Shown in pieces: positions 8,617 through 18,011 of a stretch of 64,000 nucleotides of DNA. Both the position numbers and the translations under genes were made by a program. The notes beneath the pieces were generated by a model. The model did not search any database. It was not told the DNA's origin and saw nothing but the letters and a program-made list of their open reading frames with translations. Every line of letters begins with the position of its first letter. The stretch's first letter is position 1. The DNA lies in the NCBI RefSeq assembly GCF_003337425.1, contig NZ_QPJU01000003.1, positions 194,990 through 258,989 on the forward strand, given 5' to 3'. The DNA is from Extensimonas vulgaris (GTDB lineage Bacteria > Pseudomonadota > Gammaproteobacteria > Burkholderiales > Burkholderiaceae_C).

Positions 8617-10194
8617 ATGGTGAATCCTGCCCCTTCTACCGAAAAAGCGCCTGCGGGCGCTTTTTCGCTGCCCTTTCGTCCCATTGCCGATCTCGTGCAT
8701 GCACACGCGCTCGCGCAGCCGCAGGCCCTCGCGCTTGCCGACGGGCAGACGCACCTGAGTTATGCGCAGCTCGATGCGCTGATGGATCGCATCGCCGCAA
8801 GCCTGCAGCTCTCTGGCGTGCGGCCGGGCGAGGCCATCGCGCTGTGCGCGGCTCCTTCGGTGCGCTATGCAGCTTTGTGCCTGGGCGCCCTGCGCGCCGG
8901 CGTGGTGGTCGCGCCGCTCGCGCCCTCGGTGACGGCAGATGCGCTTGCGGCCATGCTCGGCGACGCGCAGGCGCGCCTTTTCTTCGTCGATGCGCAGGCC
9001 GTCCCCTTGCTGCCGCGGGAAGGCATGATGCCTCTGGTTGCGCTCGATACCGTGGCGCCGGGGCAGCCGTGGGACGCCTGGCTCGCGCCCGAAGGCGCGG
9101 CCCCCGCGCCCGTGCAGGTGCAGCCGGGCGACGCCTTCAACATCATCTATTCGTCAGGCACCACGGGCACGCCCAAGGGCATCGTACAGTCGCACGGCAT
9201 GCGCTGGGGTCACGTGTTGCGCGGCCAAACCCACGGCTACGGGCCCGGTAGCGTGACGCTGCTGGCCACGCCGCTGTATTCGAACACCACGCTCGTGTCC
9301 TTCTTTCCCTCGCTCGCCTGGGGCGGCAGCGTGCATCTGATGCCCAAGTTCGATGCCCTGCGCTACCTGCAACTCGCCGAGCAGATCCGCGCGACGCACA
9401 CCATGCTCGTGCCCGTGCAGTACCAGCGCATCATGGCGTTGCCGGAGTTCGACCGTTTCGACCTTTCCTCGTTTCGCGCCAAGTTTTGTACGAGCGCGCC
9501 GTTCGCGGCCGCGCTCAAGGCCGACGTGCTGGCGCGCTGGCCCGGCTCCTTGTTCGAGTTCTACGGCATGACCGAGGGCGGTGGCACCTGCATCCTGGCT
9601 GCGCACGAGCATCCCGACAAGCTGCACACCGTGGGCCGCCCTGCGGCGGGCAGCGACATCCGGCTGATCGACGAAGCCGGGCGCGAGCTGCCGCCCGGTG
9701 AAATCGGCGAAGTCGTGGGGCATTCGCCGAGCATGATGACGGGCTACCACCGCCAGCCCGAGAAGACGCGCGAAGCCGAATGGTTCGACGCCACGGGCAA
9801 GCGCTTCATCCGCACGGGCGACGTGGGGCGCTTCGATGCGGACGGTTTTCTCATCCTGCTCGACCGCCGCAAGGACATGATCATCAGCGGCGGCTTCAAC
9901 ATCTACCCGAGCGACATCGAGGCGCAGTTGCGCGCGCATCCCGCGGTCGAGGACGTGGCCGTGACGGGCGTGCCCTCGGCGCAATGGGGTGAAACGCCGG
10001 TAGCCTTCGTGCGCCGGCGCGCGGGTGCGGATGAAGAGGCGGCGCAAATCATGGCTTGGTACAACGCGCGCGCCGGCAAGACGCAGCGCCTCGCGGCACT
10101 GCACCTGATCGACGAGCTGCCGCGCAGCGCGATCGGCAAGGTGCTCAAGCGCGAATTGCGTGCCTTGCACGCGCGGCTCGCCGCGGCCGCCTGA
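8617..10194 (+). CDS. AMP-dependent acyl-CoA synthetase/ligase
   Basis: 525 residues of the ANL superfamily, which activates carboxylic acids with ATP to acyl-AMP and then acyl-CoA. Seen motifs: P-loop YSSGTTGTPKG (178-188), FYGMTEGGG, GEIGEVVGHSPSMMTGYH, RTGDVGRFDADGF, RKDMIISGGFNIYP and the C-terminal catalytic lysine in RSAIGKVLKREL. Substrate cannot be told from sequence alone. The ATG at 8617 sits in front of an 11-bp hairpin. A later start (for example the GTG at DLVHAH, residue 27) would place the hairpin outside the gene, but the residues before it look like the normal family N-terminus. It is followed by a convergent FAD-enzyme gene. Confidence 0.88.
   Translation: MVNPAPSTEKAPAGAFSLPFRPIADLVHAHALAQPQALALADGQTHLSYAQLDALMDRIAASLQLSGVRPGEAIALCAAPSVRYAALCLGALRAGVVVAPLAPSVTADALAAMLGDAQARLFFVDAQAVPLLPREGMMPLVALDTVAPGQPWDAWLAPEGAAPAPVQVQPGDAFNIIYSSGTTGTPKGIVQSHGMRWGHVLRGQTHGYGPGSVTLLATPLYSNTTLVSFFPSLAWGGSVHLMPKFDALRYLQLAEQIRATHTMLVPVQYQRIMALPEFDRFDLSSFRAKFCTSAPFAAALKADVLARWPGSLFEFYGMTEGGGTCILAAHEHPDKLHTVGRPAAGSDIRLIDEAGRELPPGEIGEVVGHSPSMMTGYHRQPEKTREAEWFDATGKRFIRTGDVGRFDADGFLILLDRRKDMIISGGFNIYPSDIEAQLRAHPAVEDVAVTGVPSAQWGETPVAFVRRRAGADEEAAQIMAWYNARAGKTQRLAALHLIDELPRSAIGKVLKRELRALHARLAAAA
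8641..8666 (+). terminator. Terminator-like hairpin inside the start of the next gene
   Basis: GAAAAAGCGCC (8641-8651), loop TGCG, GGCGCTTTTTC (8656-8666): an 11-bp perfect stem ending in a T-run. It has the form of an intrinsic terminator, suitable for htpX and readable on both strands. It lies 25-50 bp inside the reading frame of the acyl-CoA synthetase and encodes EKAPAGAF. Confidence 0.55.
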
Positions 10195-10203
10195 CTGACT
10201 GTA

Positions 10204-10267
10204 GCGAGGACTCTACGCGGCGAGGACTCTACGCGGCGAGGACTCTACGCGGCGAGGATGCTGCGCG
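10204..10267. repeat. 16-bp tandem repeat over the stop codon of the FAD enzyme
   Basis: The unit GCGAGGACTCTACGCG occurs perfectly at 10204-10219, 10220-10235 and 10236-10251, and in degenerate form at 10252-10267. The degenerate unit codes for the last residues and the first perfect unit supplies the TAG. Expansion therefore happens outside the protein. Confidence 0.9.
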
Positions 10268-11981
10268 CCACGGCTTCGCCGACCTTGATGCCGTCGACGC
10301 CGGCCGACAAGATGCCGCCAGCGTAGCCTGCGCCCTCGCCCGCAGGGTAGAGGCCCTGCGTGTTCAGGCTCTGAAAATCTGCGCCGCGCTCGATGCGCAG
10401 CGGCGACGAGGTGCGTGTCTCCACGCCCGTGAGCACGGCGTCGTGCCGATCGAAACCCGCGATCTTGCGCCCGAATGCAGGCAGGGCTTCGCGCAGCGCC
10501 GCCACGGCGTAATCGGGCAGAACCTCACGCAGGTCGCCGGGTGTGACGCCCGGGCGGTACGAGGGCAGCACGCTGCCCAGCGCCTGCGAGGCGCGCCCCG
10601 CGAGAAAGTCACCCACGAGCTGCACGGGTGCGTTGTAATTGCTGCCGCCGAGCACATAGGCGCGCCCCTCCAGCGCGCGCTGCAGCACGATGCCTGCGAG
10701 CGGATGCGTCTGCGCGGCTGGCAAGGCTTCGACGCCGTAGGTGCCGCCGAGCAGGGCCGCAAAGGCTTGCGCATCGCGCGGGTAGTCGCGCGGCTCTATG
10801 CCTACCACCATGCCGGCGTTGGCGTTGCGCTCGTTGCGCGAATACTGGCTCATGCCGTTCGTCACCACGCGGCCCGGCTCGCTCGTCGCCGCGACCACGG
10901 TGCCGCCCGGGCACATGCAAAAGCTGTACGCGGTGCGCCCGTTGTGCGCATGGTGCACGAGCTTGTAGCTCGCCGCGCCCAGCAGCGGGTGGCCCGCATG
11001 GCGGCCCCAGCGTGCGCGGTCGATCAGGCTTTGCGGATGTTCGATGCGCACGCCGATCGAAAACGGCTTGGCCTGCATGTGCACGCCGCGCGCATGGAGC
11101 ATGGCAAAGGTGTCGCGTGCGCTATGGCCCAGCGCCAGCACGACGTGGTCGGCGCGCAGTTCGTAGCTCTCGCCGCTGGCCTGGTCTTGCACGCGCAGGC
11201 CGCGCAGGTGACGCTGGCCACGTGCGTCGGGGTCGATGAGCAGGTCGGTCACGCGCTGCTGAAAGCGCAGCTCGCCGCCCAGCGCGAGGATTTGTGCGCG
11301 CAGGTTCTCCACCACCTTGACGAGCTTGAACGTGCCTATGTGCGGGTGTGCCTCGGTGAGGATTTCGGGCGGTGCGCCGGCCTGCACGAGCTCCTGCATG
11401 ACCTTGCGGCCCAGGTGGCGCGGGTCTTTGATCTGGCTGTAGAGCTTGCCGTCGCTGAAAGTGCCCGCGCCGCCTTCGCCGAACTGCACGTTGCTCTCGG
11501 GGTGCAGCTGGCGGCGGCGCCACAAGTCCCAGGTGTCGCGCGTGCGCTCGCGCACGCGCTTGCCGCGCTCGAGCACCAATGGCCTGAAACCCATTTGTGC
11601 GAGCACGAGCGCCGCAAAAATGCCGCAGGGGCCAAACCCGACCACGACGGGGCGCAGCGCCAGCTCGGCAGGCGCACGCCCGGGCGACTGCCACTGCATG
11701 TCGGGCGTGGCCTGGATGCGCGGATGGCCCGTATACCGGGCGAGCAGCGCGGGCTCCTGCGCTGGATCGGCCAGCGTGACATCGACGATATACACCGCAT
11801 GCAGCTCGGCTTTGCGCGCGTCGAAGCTGCGCTTGAAAATTTGCAGTGCACCGAGCGCCACAGGTGGCACGCCGAGCATTTGCGCTGCAGCGGCGCGCAG
11901 CGCAGCTTCGGGGTCGGCTGCTGCGCTCAGTGGCAGTTTGATTTCAGACAGGCGGATCATGGGAGCCGGGCGATCGGACAT
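10245..11981 (-). CDS. FAD-dependent dehydrogenase-like protein (COG2509 type)
   Basis: 578 residues. An N-terminal ~100-residue domain with KRSFDARK and VYIVDV is followed by a Rossmann FAD site, VVVGFGPCGIFAAL (GxGxxG at 115-120). Then come GEGGAGTFSDGKLYSQIKD, FSIGVRIEHPQSLID, the YSFCMCPGGTVVAA motif and the second dinucleotide region YPAGEGAGYAGGILSAG. These mark the widespread but poorly characterised COG2509 family, and the physiological substrate is unknown. It is convergent with the acyl-CoA synthetase. A later ATG at 11960 is an alternative start; neither has a good SD. Confidence 0.88.
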   Translation of the reverse strand: MSDRPAPMIRLSEIKLPLSAAADPEAALRAAAAQMLGVPPVALGALQIFKRSFDARKAELHAVYIVDVTLADPAQEPALLARYTGHPRIQATPDMQWQSPGRAPAELALRPVVVGFGPCGIFAALVLAQMGFRPLVLERGKRVRERTRDTWDLWRRRQLHPESNVQFGEGGAGTFSDGKLYSQIKDPRHLGRKVMQELVQAGAPPEILTEAHPHIGTFKLVKVVENLRAQILALGGELRFQQRVTDLLIDPDARGQRHLRGLRVQDQASGESYELRADHVVLALGHSARDTFAMLHARGVHMQAKPFSIGVRIEHPQSLIDRARWGRHAGHPLLGAASYKLVHHAHNGRTAYSFCMCPGGTVVAATSEPGRVVTNGMSQYSRNERNANAGMVVGIEPRDYPRDAQAFAALLGGTYGVEALPAAQTHPLAGIVLQRALEGRAYVLGGSNYNAPVQLVGDFLAGRASQALGSVLPSYRPGVTPGDLREVLPDYAVAALREALPAFGRKIAGFDRHDAVLTGVETRTSSPLRIERGADFQSLNTQGLYPAGEGAGYAGGILSAGVDGIKVGEAVARSILAA

Positions 11982-12065
11982 GCCGCACGCGGGGTCGGCG
12001 GGGTTGGCATTGTATGGGCGCTGCCGCTGGAAATTTTGGCTGGAAACTTTGGCACAGTATGGTCG

Positions 12066-12234
12066 CTAGGAGCCTGTCGGACTTTGGAATCGTCGGCTGC
12101 GAATGCGCCGCAGCGGCCCATTTTTTACCGTCTTCTTGCCCCATAGCACCACTATGGGGCTGCGAATCCGGCAAAAACTGGCCTCGCTGGGGCCCATTCT
12201 CGCTTTCGACGCCCAAAGTCCGACAGGCTCCTAG
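12066..12234. mobile_element. CTAG-bordered 169-bp palindromic (MITE-like) element, copy 1
   Basis: The ends are perfect inverted repeats: GAGCCTGTCGGACTTTGG on the left and its reverse complement on the right, flanked by CTAG on both sides. The whole element folds as one imperfect hairpin centred on CCCCATAG-CACCA-CTATGGGG. A second copy lies at 27979-28147 with 7 mismatches by my count. It has no coding capacity. It sits between the FAD gene and the rplN promoter. Confidence 0.8.
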
Positions 12235-12314
12235 GATGCGGAGAGCGGTGAGGCAGCTTGCCGGGCACTCCCATCGGTGCCTGGGGCGATTCCAGTTCCA
12301 GCCAAGGCCAGGTG

Positions 12315-12342
12315 TTGACAAGGCTTTTCTTTGTGCCATAAT
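12315..12342 (+). promoter_or_regulatory. Sigma-70 promoter for the rplN (spc) operon
   Basis: A perfect -35 TTGACA (12315-12320), 16-bp spacer and -10 CATAAT (12337-12342) lie 157 bp before the rplN start. The strength fits a ribosomal operon that starts here, because the gene upstream runs the other way. Confidence 0.75.
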
Positions 12343-12498
12343 TCGCGGCTTCGCATCTTTTCGTGCGAAATTTCTTGCCCATCAGTATGCGTTGTAAGTG
12401 GTTTACAGCGCAGACAGCGGGCCCAAGACTGACCGGCTAATGCTGCTTCGGAGTGGTTTCGAGGGGCGAGTTTGCTGGTGCAAGTTGGGAATAAAGCA

Positions 12499-12867
12499 AT
12501 GATCCAAACAGAATCTCGGCTAGAGGTTGCCGACAATACGGGTGCCAAGTCCGTCTTGTGCATCAAAGTGTTGGGCGGCTCCAAGCGGCGTTATGCCAGC
12601 GTTGGTGACATTATCAAGGTGAGTGTCAAAGAGGCTGCCCCACGCGGGCGCGTCAAAAAAGGCGAAATCTATAACGCGGTGGTGGTGCGTACGGCCAAGG
12701 GCATCCGCCGTGCGGATGGCTCGCTCGTCAAGTTCGATGGCAATGCTGCGGTGTTGCTCAACAACAAGCTGGAGCCCATCGGTACCCGGATCTTCGGCCC
12801 GGTCACGCGTGAGTTGCGGACCGAGCGCTTTATGAAGATCGTTTCTTTGGCTCCGGAAGTTCTCTGA
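12499..12867 (+). CDS. rplN: Ribosomal protein uL14 (L14)
   Basis: 122 residues starting [19 protein letters not shown], the canonical L14 start. An in-frame upstream start (12472) would add nine non-conserved residues, so 12499 is chosen. L14 binds 23S rRNA and contributes to the intersubunit bridge with 16S rRNA. It is the first gene of the block. The usual upstream neighbours rplP-rpmC-rpsQ are not here, so this operon is split from the S10 operon and driven by the promoter at 12315. Confidence 0.98.
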   Translation: MIQTESRLEVADNTGAKSVLCIKVLGGSKRRYASVGDIIKVSVKEAAPRGRVKKGEIYNAVVVRTAKGIRRADGSLVKFDGNAAVLLNNKLEPIGTRIFGPVTRELRTERFMKIVSLAPEVL

Positions 12868-12876
12868 GGTTACGCC

Positions 12877-13197
12877 ATGAACAAAATTCGCAAAGGCGAT
12901 GAAGTCATCGTGTTGACGGGGCGCGACAAGGGTCGGCGTGGCACCGTTTTGCTGCGCAAAGACGATGAGCATCTGATCGTTGATGGTGTCAACATGGTGA
13001 AAAAACATGTCAAGCCAAACCCGCTCAAGAATGAGATGGGAGGCATCATCGAAAAAGCCATGCCCATCCACCAATCCAATGTGGCGATATTCAATCCGGC
13101 CACAGGAAAGGCGGATCGCGTGGGAGTCAAAGTGCAAGCGGACGGAACGCGTATACGCGTTTTCAAGTCCAGCGGAGCGGAAATTAAGGCGGCCTAA
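12877..13197 (+). CDS. rplX: Ribosomal protein uL24 (L24)
   Basis: 106 residues. The KOW-type start [24 protein letters not shown] and the [11 protein letters not shown] segment are typical of L24. It is an early assembly protein binding near the 5' end of 23S rRNA. Nine bases separate it from rplN and ten from rplE, consistent with one transcript. Confidence 0.98.
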   Translation: MNKIRKGDEVIVLTGRDKGRRGTVLLRKDDEHLIVDGVNMVKKHVKPNPLKNEMGGIIEKAMPIHQSNVAIFNPATGKADRVGVKVQADGTRIRVFKSSGAEIKAA

Positions 13198-13207
13198 GGA
13201 ATAAAAA

Positions 13208-13747
13208 ATGGCACGACTCCAACAGATCTACCGCGAAAAAATCGCTCCCGAATTGATGAAGCAATTCGGATATACCTCACCAATGGAAGTACCGCGTCTC
13301 GTAAAAATCACCCTCAACATGGGGGTGGGAGAGGCTGTTGCCGATAAGAAGGTGATGGACAATGCAGTCGCTGATTTGACAAAGATTGCCGGGCAAAAAC
13401 CCGTGGTGACCAAAGCAAGAAAAGCCATTGCTGGATTCAAAATCCGCGAGGGCCAGCCCATTGGTTGCATGGTGACGTTACGCGGTGTGCGTATGTATGA
13501 GTTCCTCGATCGTTTCGTGACGATCGCCCTGCCTCGTGTGCGTGACTTCCGTGGTATTTCCGGCCGTGCATTTGACGGCCGGGGAAATTACAACATTGGC
13601 GTCAAAGAGCAGATCATTTTCCCTGAAATCGAGTATGACAAGGTGGATGCCTTGCGCGGTCTCAATATCAGTATCACCACGACGGCGAAAACCGATGCGG
13701 AAGCCAAGGCGCTTCTTTCTGGTTTCCGTTTTCCCTTCAAGAATTGA
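13208..13747 (+). CDS. rplE: Ribosomal protein uL5 (L5)
   Basis: 179 residues, standard bacterial length. [19 protein letters not shown] and the C-terminal [24 protein letters not shown] are L5 hallmarks. L5 binds 5S rRNA with L18 and L25 in the central protuberance. Eight bases separate its stop from the rpsN start. Confidence 0.98.
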   Translation: MARLQQIYREKIAPELMKQFGYTSPMEVPRLVKITLNMGVGEAVADKKVMDNAVADLTKIAGQKPVVTKARKAIAGFKIREGQPIGCMVTLRGVRMYEFLDRFVTIALPRVRDFRGISGRAFDGRGNYNIGVKEQIIFPEIEYDKVDALRGLNISITTTAKTDAEAKALLSGFRFPFKN

Positions 13748-13755
13748 GGTGGCGT

Positions 13756-14061
13756 ATGGCTAAAGTAGCTTTGATCCAGCGCGAGCTCAAGCGCGCAAAA
13801 TTGGTGGCGAAGTACGCAAATAAATATGCGGAACTAAAGGCCATCGTTGGCGATGCCAAGCGTAGTGATGAAGAGCGTGAAGCAGCGCGCGCAGCATTGC
13901 AGCAAATGCCGCGGAATGCCAATCCGACGCGGCAGCGCAACCGGTGTGAGATTACGGGTCGCCCACGCGGTACCTTCCGCCAATTTGGTTTGGGCCGCGC
14001 CAAAGTACGTGAAATGGCATTTGCCGGCGAAATCCCGGGTATCACCAAGGCCAGCTGGTAA
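13756..14061 (+). CDS. rpsN: Ribosomal protein uS14 (S14, zinc-independent form)
   Basis: 101 residues from ATG 13756 ([16 protein letters not shown]), preceded by GAGGTGG. An upstream in-frame start at 13744 overlaps rplE and adds nothing conserved. The C-terminal part reads [28 protein letters not shown] with a single cysteine, so this is the long form lacking the CxxC zinc ribbon. It sits in the 30S head. Confidence 0.97.
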   Translation: MAKVALIQRELKRAKLVAKYANKYAELKAIVGDAKRSDEEREAARAALQQMPRNANPTRQRNRCEITGRPRGTFRQFGLGRAKVREMAFAGEIPGITKASW

Positions 14062-14081
14062 GCAAGCAGGAGAAATTCGAC

Positions 14082-14477
14082 ATGAGTATGAGTGATCCCA
14101 TTGCCGACCTGCTGACCCGCATTCGCAATGCGCAAATGGTCTCAAAGGCATCCGTGAAAGTTCCATCCTCCAAAGTGAAGGTGGCAATCGCCCAGGTCTT
14201 GAAAGACGAGGGCTACATAGACGGTTTTCAGGTCAAAACTGAAGCGGGCAAGTCTGAGCTTGAAATTGCCCTCAAATACTACGCTGGCCGTCCGGTGATC
14301 GAGCGCATTGAGCGTGTCAGCCGACCAGGCTTGCGAGTTTACAAAGGACGCGACGCAATCCCTCAAGTCATGAATGGGTTGGGTGTCGCGATCGTAACTA
14401 CCCCTAAGGGTGTTATGACCGATCGCAAAGCGCGCGCTGCCGGTGTTGGTGGCGAAGTGTTGTGCTATGTGGCTTAA
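14082..14477 (+). CDS. rpsH: Ribosomal protein uS8 (S8)
   Basis: 131 residues starting [18 protein letters not shown]. The C-terminal block [31 protein letters not shown] is conserved in S8. It binds helix 21 of 16S rRNA. In E. coli S8 is the translational repressor of the spc operon, acting at the rplE region. Whether that site exists here was not determined. Confidence 0.98.
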   Translation: MSMSDPIADLLTRIRNAQMVSKASVKVPSSKVKVAIAQVLKDEGYIDGFQVKTEAGKSELEIALKYYAGRPVIERIERVSRPGLRVYKGRDAIPQVMNGLGVAIVTTPKGVMTDRKARAAGVGGEVLCYVA

Positions 14478-14499
14478 CGTGGCATTGAGGAGAAGCTGA

Positions 14500-15033
14500 A
14501 TGTCCCGTGTAGGAAAATTACCTGTGACCATTCCCGCCGGCGTGGATGTGTCTATCGAAGAGAATCTCATTGGTGTCAAAGGCGCGGGTGGTGTGCTGTC
14601 GATGGCCCAAAGCCGATGGGTTCGAGTCATCAAAAACGACGATAAGCTGTGTTTTGAACCCGTCGATGATTCACGTGAAGCCAATGCAATGAGCGGTACC
14701 ATGCGTCAGTTGGTCAACAACATGGTGCTCGGTGTCAGCAAAGGTTTCGAGAAGAAGTTGAATCTCGTTGGGGTCGGCTATAAAGCCCAGGCTTCTGGCA
14801 GCAAATTGAATCTGAATGTCGGGTTTTCGCATCCCGTCGACATTGAGATGCCTGCTGGAATTACCGTAGCAACGCCTTCGCCCACAGAGATCGTCATCAA
14901 AGGTGCAGATCGTCAGCGTGTAGGTCAAATCGCTGCGGAGATCCGTGCCGTGCGCCCTCCTGAGCCTTATAAAGGCAAGGGCGTGCGTTATGCGGACGAG
15001 AAGATCACGATCAAAGAGACCAAGAAGAAATAA
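14500..15033 (+). CDS. rplF: Ribosomal protein uL6 (L6)
   Basis: 177 residues with the duplicated L6 fold. [17 protein letters not shown] opens it, and the C-terminal [14 protein letters not shown]-type motif reads [17 protein letters not shown]. It is located near the sarcin-ricin loop and factor-binding site of 50S. GAGGAGAAG lies upstream of the ATG. Confidence 0.98.
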   Translation: MSRVGKLPVTIPAGVDVSIEENLIGVKGAGGVLSMAQSRWVRVIKNDDKLCFEPVDDSREANAMSGTMRQLVNNMVLGVSKGFEKKLNLVGVGYKAQASGSKLNLNVGFSHPVDIEMPAGITVATPSPTEIVIKGADRQRVGQIAAEIRAVRPPEPYKGKGVRYADEKITIKETKKK

Positions 15034-15044
15034 GGAGCTGCAGC

Positions 15045-15407
15045 ATGCTAAACAAAAAAGAGCAGCGTCTTCGCCGTGCCCGTCAAACCCGTATTCGCAT
15101 TGCAGAGCAAGGTGTCGCACGTTTGACTGTCAATCGCACGAATTTTCATATCTATGCCCAAGTCATATCGGGCGACGGCAGCAACGTGTTGGCAAGTGCT
15201 TCCACTTTGGAAGCCGATGTGCGCCCGTCGCTTGGCGCAGGCAAAGGTGGAAATACAGCTGCGGCACAGTTGATCGGCAAGCGGATTGCTGAAAAAGCCA
15301 AGGCTGCAGGGATAGAAAAAGTAGCGTTTGACCGTGCTGGTTATGCGTACCATGGTCGCGTGAAAGCATTGGCAGAGGCGGCGCGCGAAGCCGGGCTGCA
15401 GTTCTAA
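15045..15407 (+). CDS. rplR: Ribosomal protein uL18 (L18)
   Basis: 120 residues. [12 protein letters not shown], then [15 protein letters not shown], and the C-terminal [26 protein letters not shown] motif are diagnostic. L18 binds 5S rRNA. It lies eleven bases after rplF. Confidence 0.98.
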   Translation: MLNKKEQRLRRARQTRIRIAEQGVARLTVNRTNFHIYAQVISGDGSNVLASASTLEADVRPSLGAGKGGNTAAAQLIGKRIAEKAKAAGIEKVAFDRAGYAYHGRVKALAEAAREAGLQF

Positions 15408-15423
15408 GCGAAGCGAGATAAAA

Positions 15424-15942
15424 ATGGCGAAATTTCAACCCAAAGTGCAGGACGAAGGTCGTGATGACGGTTTGCGCGAAAAAATGATCGCTGTCAACCG
15501 TGTGACTAAAGTCGTGAAAGGTGGTCGTATTCTCGGCTTCGCGGCTTTGACGGTCGTGGGGGATGGCGATGGCCGTGTTGGCATGGGCAAAGGAAAATCG
15601 AAAGAGGTTCCAGCAGCTGTGCAAAAAGCGATGGAAGAGGCGCGACGCAATCTGGTGAAGGTTTCCCTCAAAAACGGTACTATTCATCACAATGTAACAG
15701 GTCATCACGGTGCATCGGTCGTGATGATGATGCCTGCACCGAAAGGCACGGGTATCATTGCTGGCGGCCCTATGCGCGCAGTGTTCGAAGTCATGGGGAT
15801 CACGGACATCGTGGCAAAGAGTCATGGCTCCTCGAATCCTTACAACATGGTGCGTGCGACTTTCGATGCCTTGACAAAATCCACAACGCCAGCCGAGGTT
15901 GCTGCAAAGCGTGGCAAAGCGGTCGAAGACCTTTTTGCCTGA
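15424..15942 (+). CDS. rpsE: Ribosomal protein uS5 (S5)
   Basis: 172 residues. The double-stranded-RNA-binding N-terminal domain contains [25 protein letters not shown], and the C-terminal domain contains [25 protein letters not shown]5 helps decoding fidelity and mRNA helicase activity on 30S. Confidence 0.98.
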   Translation: MAKFQPKVQDEGRDDGLREKMIAVNRVTKVVKGGRILGFAALTVVGDGDGRVGMGKGKSKEVPAAVQKAMEEARRNLVKVSLKNGTIHHNVTGHHGASVVMMMPAPKGTGIIAGGPMRAVFEVMGITDIVAKSHGSSNPYNMVRATFDALTKSTTPAEVAAKRGKAVEDLFA

Positions 15943-15956
15943 ATCGGAGTTTGTAA

Positions 15957-16139
15957 ATGACAACCCAACAAACCCTCAAGGTGCAATTGGTGCGAAGCAC
16001 GATTGGCACAAAAGAGTCCCACCGTGCCACCGTGCGTGGATTGGGGCTGCGCAAGCTCAATAGCGTCCGCGAACTGAAAGATACACCTGAAGTACGCGGC
16101 ATGATTAACAAGGTCAGTTATCTGGTCAAAGTTCTTTGA
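15957..16139 (+). CDS. rpmD: Ribosomal protein uL30 (L30)
   Basis: 60 residues, the normal small size. [28 protein letters not shown] is the L30 signature. It lies between rpsE (14 bases upstream) and rplO (9 bases downstream), the canonical order. Confidence 0.97.
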   Translation: MTTQQTLKVQLVRSTIGTKESHRATVRGLGLRKLNSVRELKDTPEVRGMINKVSYLVKVL

Positions 16140-16148
16140 GAATCGATC

Positions 16149-16583
16149 ATGCAACTCAATAGTATCAAGCATGCCGAGGGTGCCAAACATGCCAAACGCC
16201 GTGTAGGCCGTGGCATTGGTTCTGGTCTCGGTAAGACTGCGGGCCGAGGACATAAAGGACAAAAATCGCGTGCTGGCGGTTACCACAAGGTTGGCTTCGA
16301 AGGTGGCCAAATGCCCCTGCAACGGCGTTTGCCAAAGCGCGGTTTCAAATCACCACACGTGAAGTTCAATGCCGAGGTCACGCTCTCCGATCTAGATAAA
16401 CTTGGATTGAGCGAAGTCGATTTATTGGCGCTCAAGAAAGCTGGGCTGGTGGGCGAGATGGTTAAATCCGTCAAGGTCATCTGCACCGGGGCCATTCGCC
16501 GCGCCATTACACTCAGTGGCGTACGTGCTACTGCGGGCGCCAAGGCGGCCATTGAGTCTGCCGGCGGCAGCATTATGGCTTAA
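16149..16583 (+). CDS. rplO: Ribosomal protein uL15 (L15)
   Basis: 144 residues. The glycine/arginine-rich N-terminus [24 protein letters not shown] and [18 protein letters not shown] are characteristic of L15. It is a late 50S assembly protein. It is directly upstream of secY, the usual coupling of ribosome and translocon genes. Confidence 0.98.
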   Translation: MQLNSIKHAEGAKHAKRRVGRGIGSGLGKTAGRGHKGQKSRAGGYHKVGFEGGQMPLQRRLPKRGFKSPHVKFNAEVTLSDLDKLGLSEVDLLALKKAGLVGEMVKSVKVICTGAIRRAITLSGVRATAGAKAAIESAGGSIMA

Positions 16584-16616
16584 TGGCTTTTGTTCGAATT
16601 TCGAAAGAAGGCATTT

Positions 16617-17942
16617 GTGGCTAGTAAACCCATGGCTGCGAGCGCAGGGCGAATCGCTAAGACCGGGAAATTCGGCGACTTGCGTCGCCGGCTAGTTTTT
16701 CTATTGTTGGCGTTGGTTGTCTACCGAATTGGTGCGCACATACCCGTTCCTGGTATTGATCCCATTCAGTTGCAAAAACTCTTCAGTGGGCAGCAGGGCG
16801 GCATTCTTAACCTATTCAACATGTTCTCGGGTGGGGCGTTGTCGCGCTTCACGGTGTTTGCGCTAGGGATCATGCCGTATATTTCGGCATCGATCATCAT
16901 GCAGCTCATGACATATGTCTTGCCAGCCTTCGAACAGTTGAAAAAAGAAGGTGAAGCGGGTCGTCGCAAAATCACCCAATACACCCGCTATGGCGCATTG
17001 GCCCTTGCCCTGTTTCAATCGTTAGGAATAGCGGTTGCCCTTGAGGGTTCTCCGGGCCTGGTCTTGAGTCCTGGTTTTGGATTTCGCATGACAGCGGTTG
17101 TGAGTTTGTCGGCTGGGACAATGTTTCTCATGTGGTTGGGAGAGCAAATTACGGAACGTGGTTTAGGCAACGGCATTTCGATTCTGATCTTCGCGGGTAT
17201 TGCTGCCGGTCTTCCTGGTTCTGTCGGCGGATTGCTGGAGTTGGTACGGACAGGCGCTATAGGTGTGTTTTCGGCAATTTTCATCGTATTGATCGTCTGT
17301 GCCGTCACCTATTTTGTAGTATTCGTCGAACGCGGACAGCGTAAAATCCTTGTGAACTATGCGCGCCGACAAGTGGGTAACAAGGTTTATGGTGGGCAAT
17401 CATCTCATTTGCCTTTGAAGCTGAATATGGCTGGAGTGATACCTCCGATTTTTGCTTCCTCCATCATATTGTTGCCCGCTACGGTAATGAATTGGTTTGG
17501 TACTGGCGATTCAATGCGCTGGTTGCGCGATATTGCTGCGACCTTGACGCCGGGACAGCCCATTTATACCTTGCTCTATGCGGCAGCCATCATATTCTTC
17601 TGTTTTTTTTACACGGCCTTGGTGTTCAATAGCCGGGAGACGGCAGATAATTTGAAGAAGAGTGGCGCGTTTATTCCCGGGATTCGACCGGGTGAGCAGA
17701 CCGCAAGATACATCGACAAAATACTGGTTCGCTTGACATTGGCAGGTGCTGTGTATATCACTTTCGTGTGCCTGTTGCCGGAATTTTTGATCATTAAATA
17801 CAATGTGCCATTTTATTTTGGGGGCACTTCATTATTGATCATTGTTGTTGTGACCATGGATTTTATGTCGCAAGTGCAAAACTACATGATGTCGCAGCAG
17901 TATGATTCCTTGCTGAAAAAAGCCAATTTCAAGGCATACTGA
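16617..17942 (+). CDS. secY: Preprotein translocase channel subunit SecY
   Basis: 441 residues from GTG 16617, preceded by AGAAGG at ideal spacing. The longer TTG frame from 16590 has no better SD and adds nine residues. It has ten expected membrane helices, with [12 protein letters not shown] near the start, the plug-region sequence [11 protein letters not shown] and the cytosolic loop VEREQRKI-type motif ([19 protein letters not shown]). SecY forms the protein-conducting channel with SecE and SecG. infA, which often follows secY in related genomes, is absent from the 69-bp gap to rpmJ. Confidence 0.96.
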   Translation: MASKPMAASAGRIAKTGKFGDLRRRLVFLLLALVVYRIGAHIPVPGIDPIQLQKLFSGQQGGILNLFNMFSGGALSRFTVFALGIMPYISASIIMQLMTYVLPAFEQLKKEGEAGRRKITQYTRYGALALALFQSLGIAVALEGSPGLVLSPGFGFRMTAVVSLSAGTMFLMWLGEQITERGLGNGISILIFAGIAAGLPGSVGGLLELVRTGAIGVFSAIFIVLIVCAVTYFVVFVERGQRKILVNYARRQVGNKVYGGQSSHLPLKLNMAGVIPPIFASSIILLPATVMNWFGTGDSMRWLRDIAATLTPGQPIYTLLYAAAIIFFCFFYTALVFNSRETADNLKKSGAFIPGIRPGEQTARYIDKILVRLTLAGAVYITFVCLLPEFLIIKYNVPFYFGGTSLLIIVVVTMDFMSQVQNYMMSQQYDSLLKKANFKAY

Positions 17943-18011
17943 GCAGTTTAAAAATTCGCTGCGATCTGAAATGATACTTCATCGAAACATGTTGAAATTT
18001 AGGAGAACGTA

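Noticed and set aside
10056-12146. 696-residue plus-strand reading frame
   Set aside because: Antisense to the FAD enzyme and overlaps the end of the ligase. Arg/Ala/His-rich shadow.
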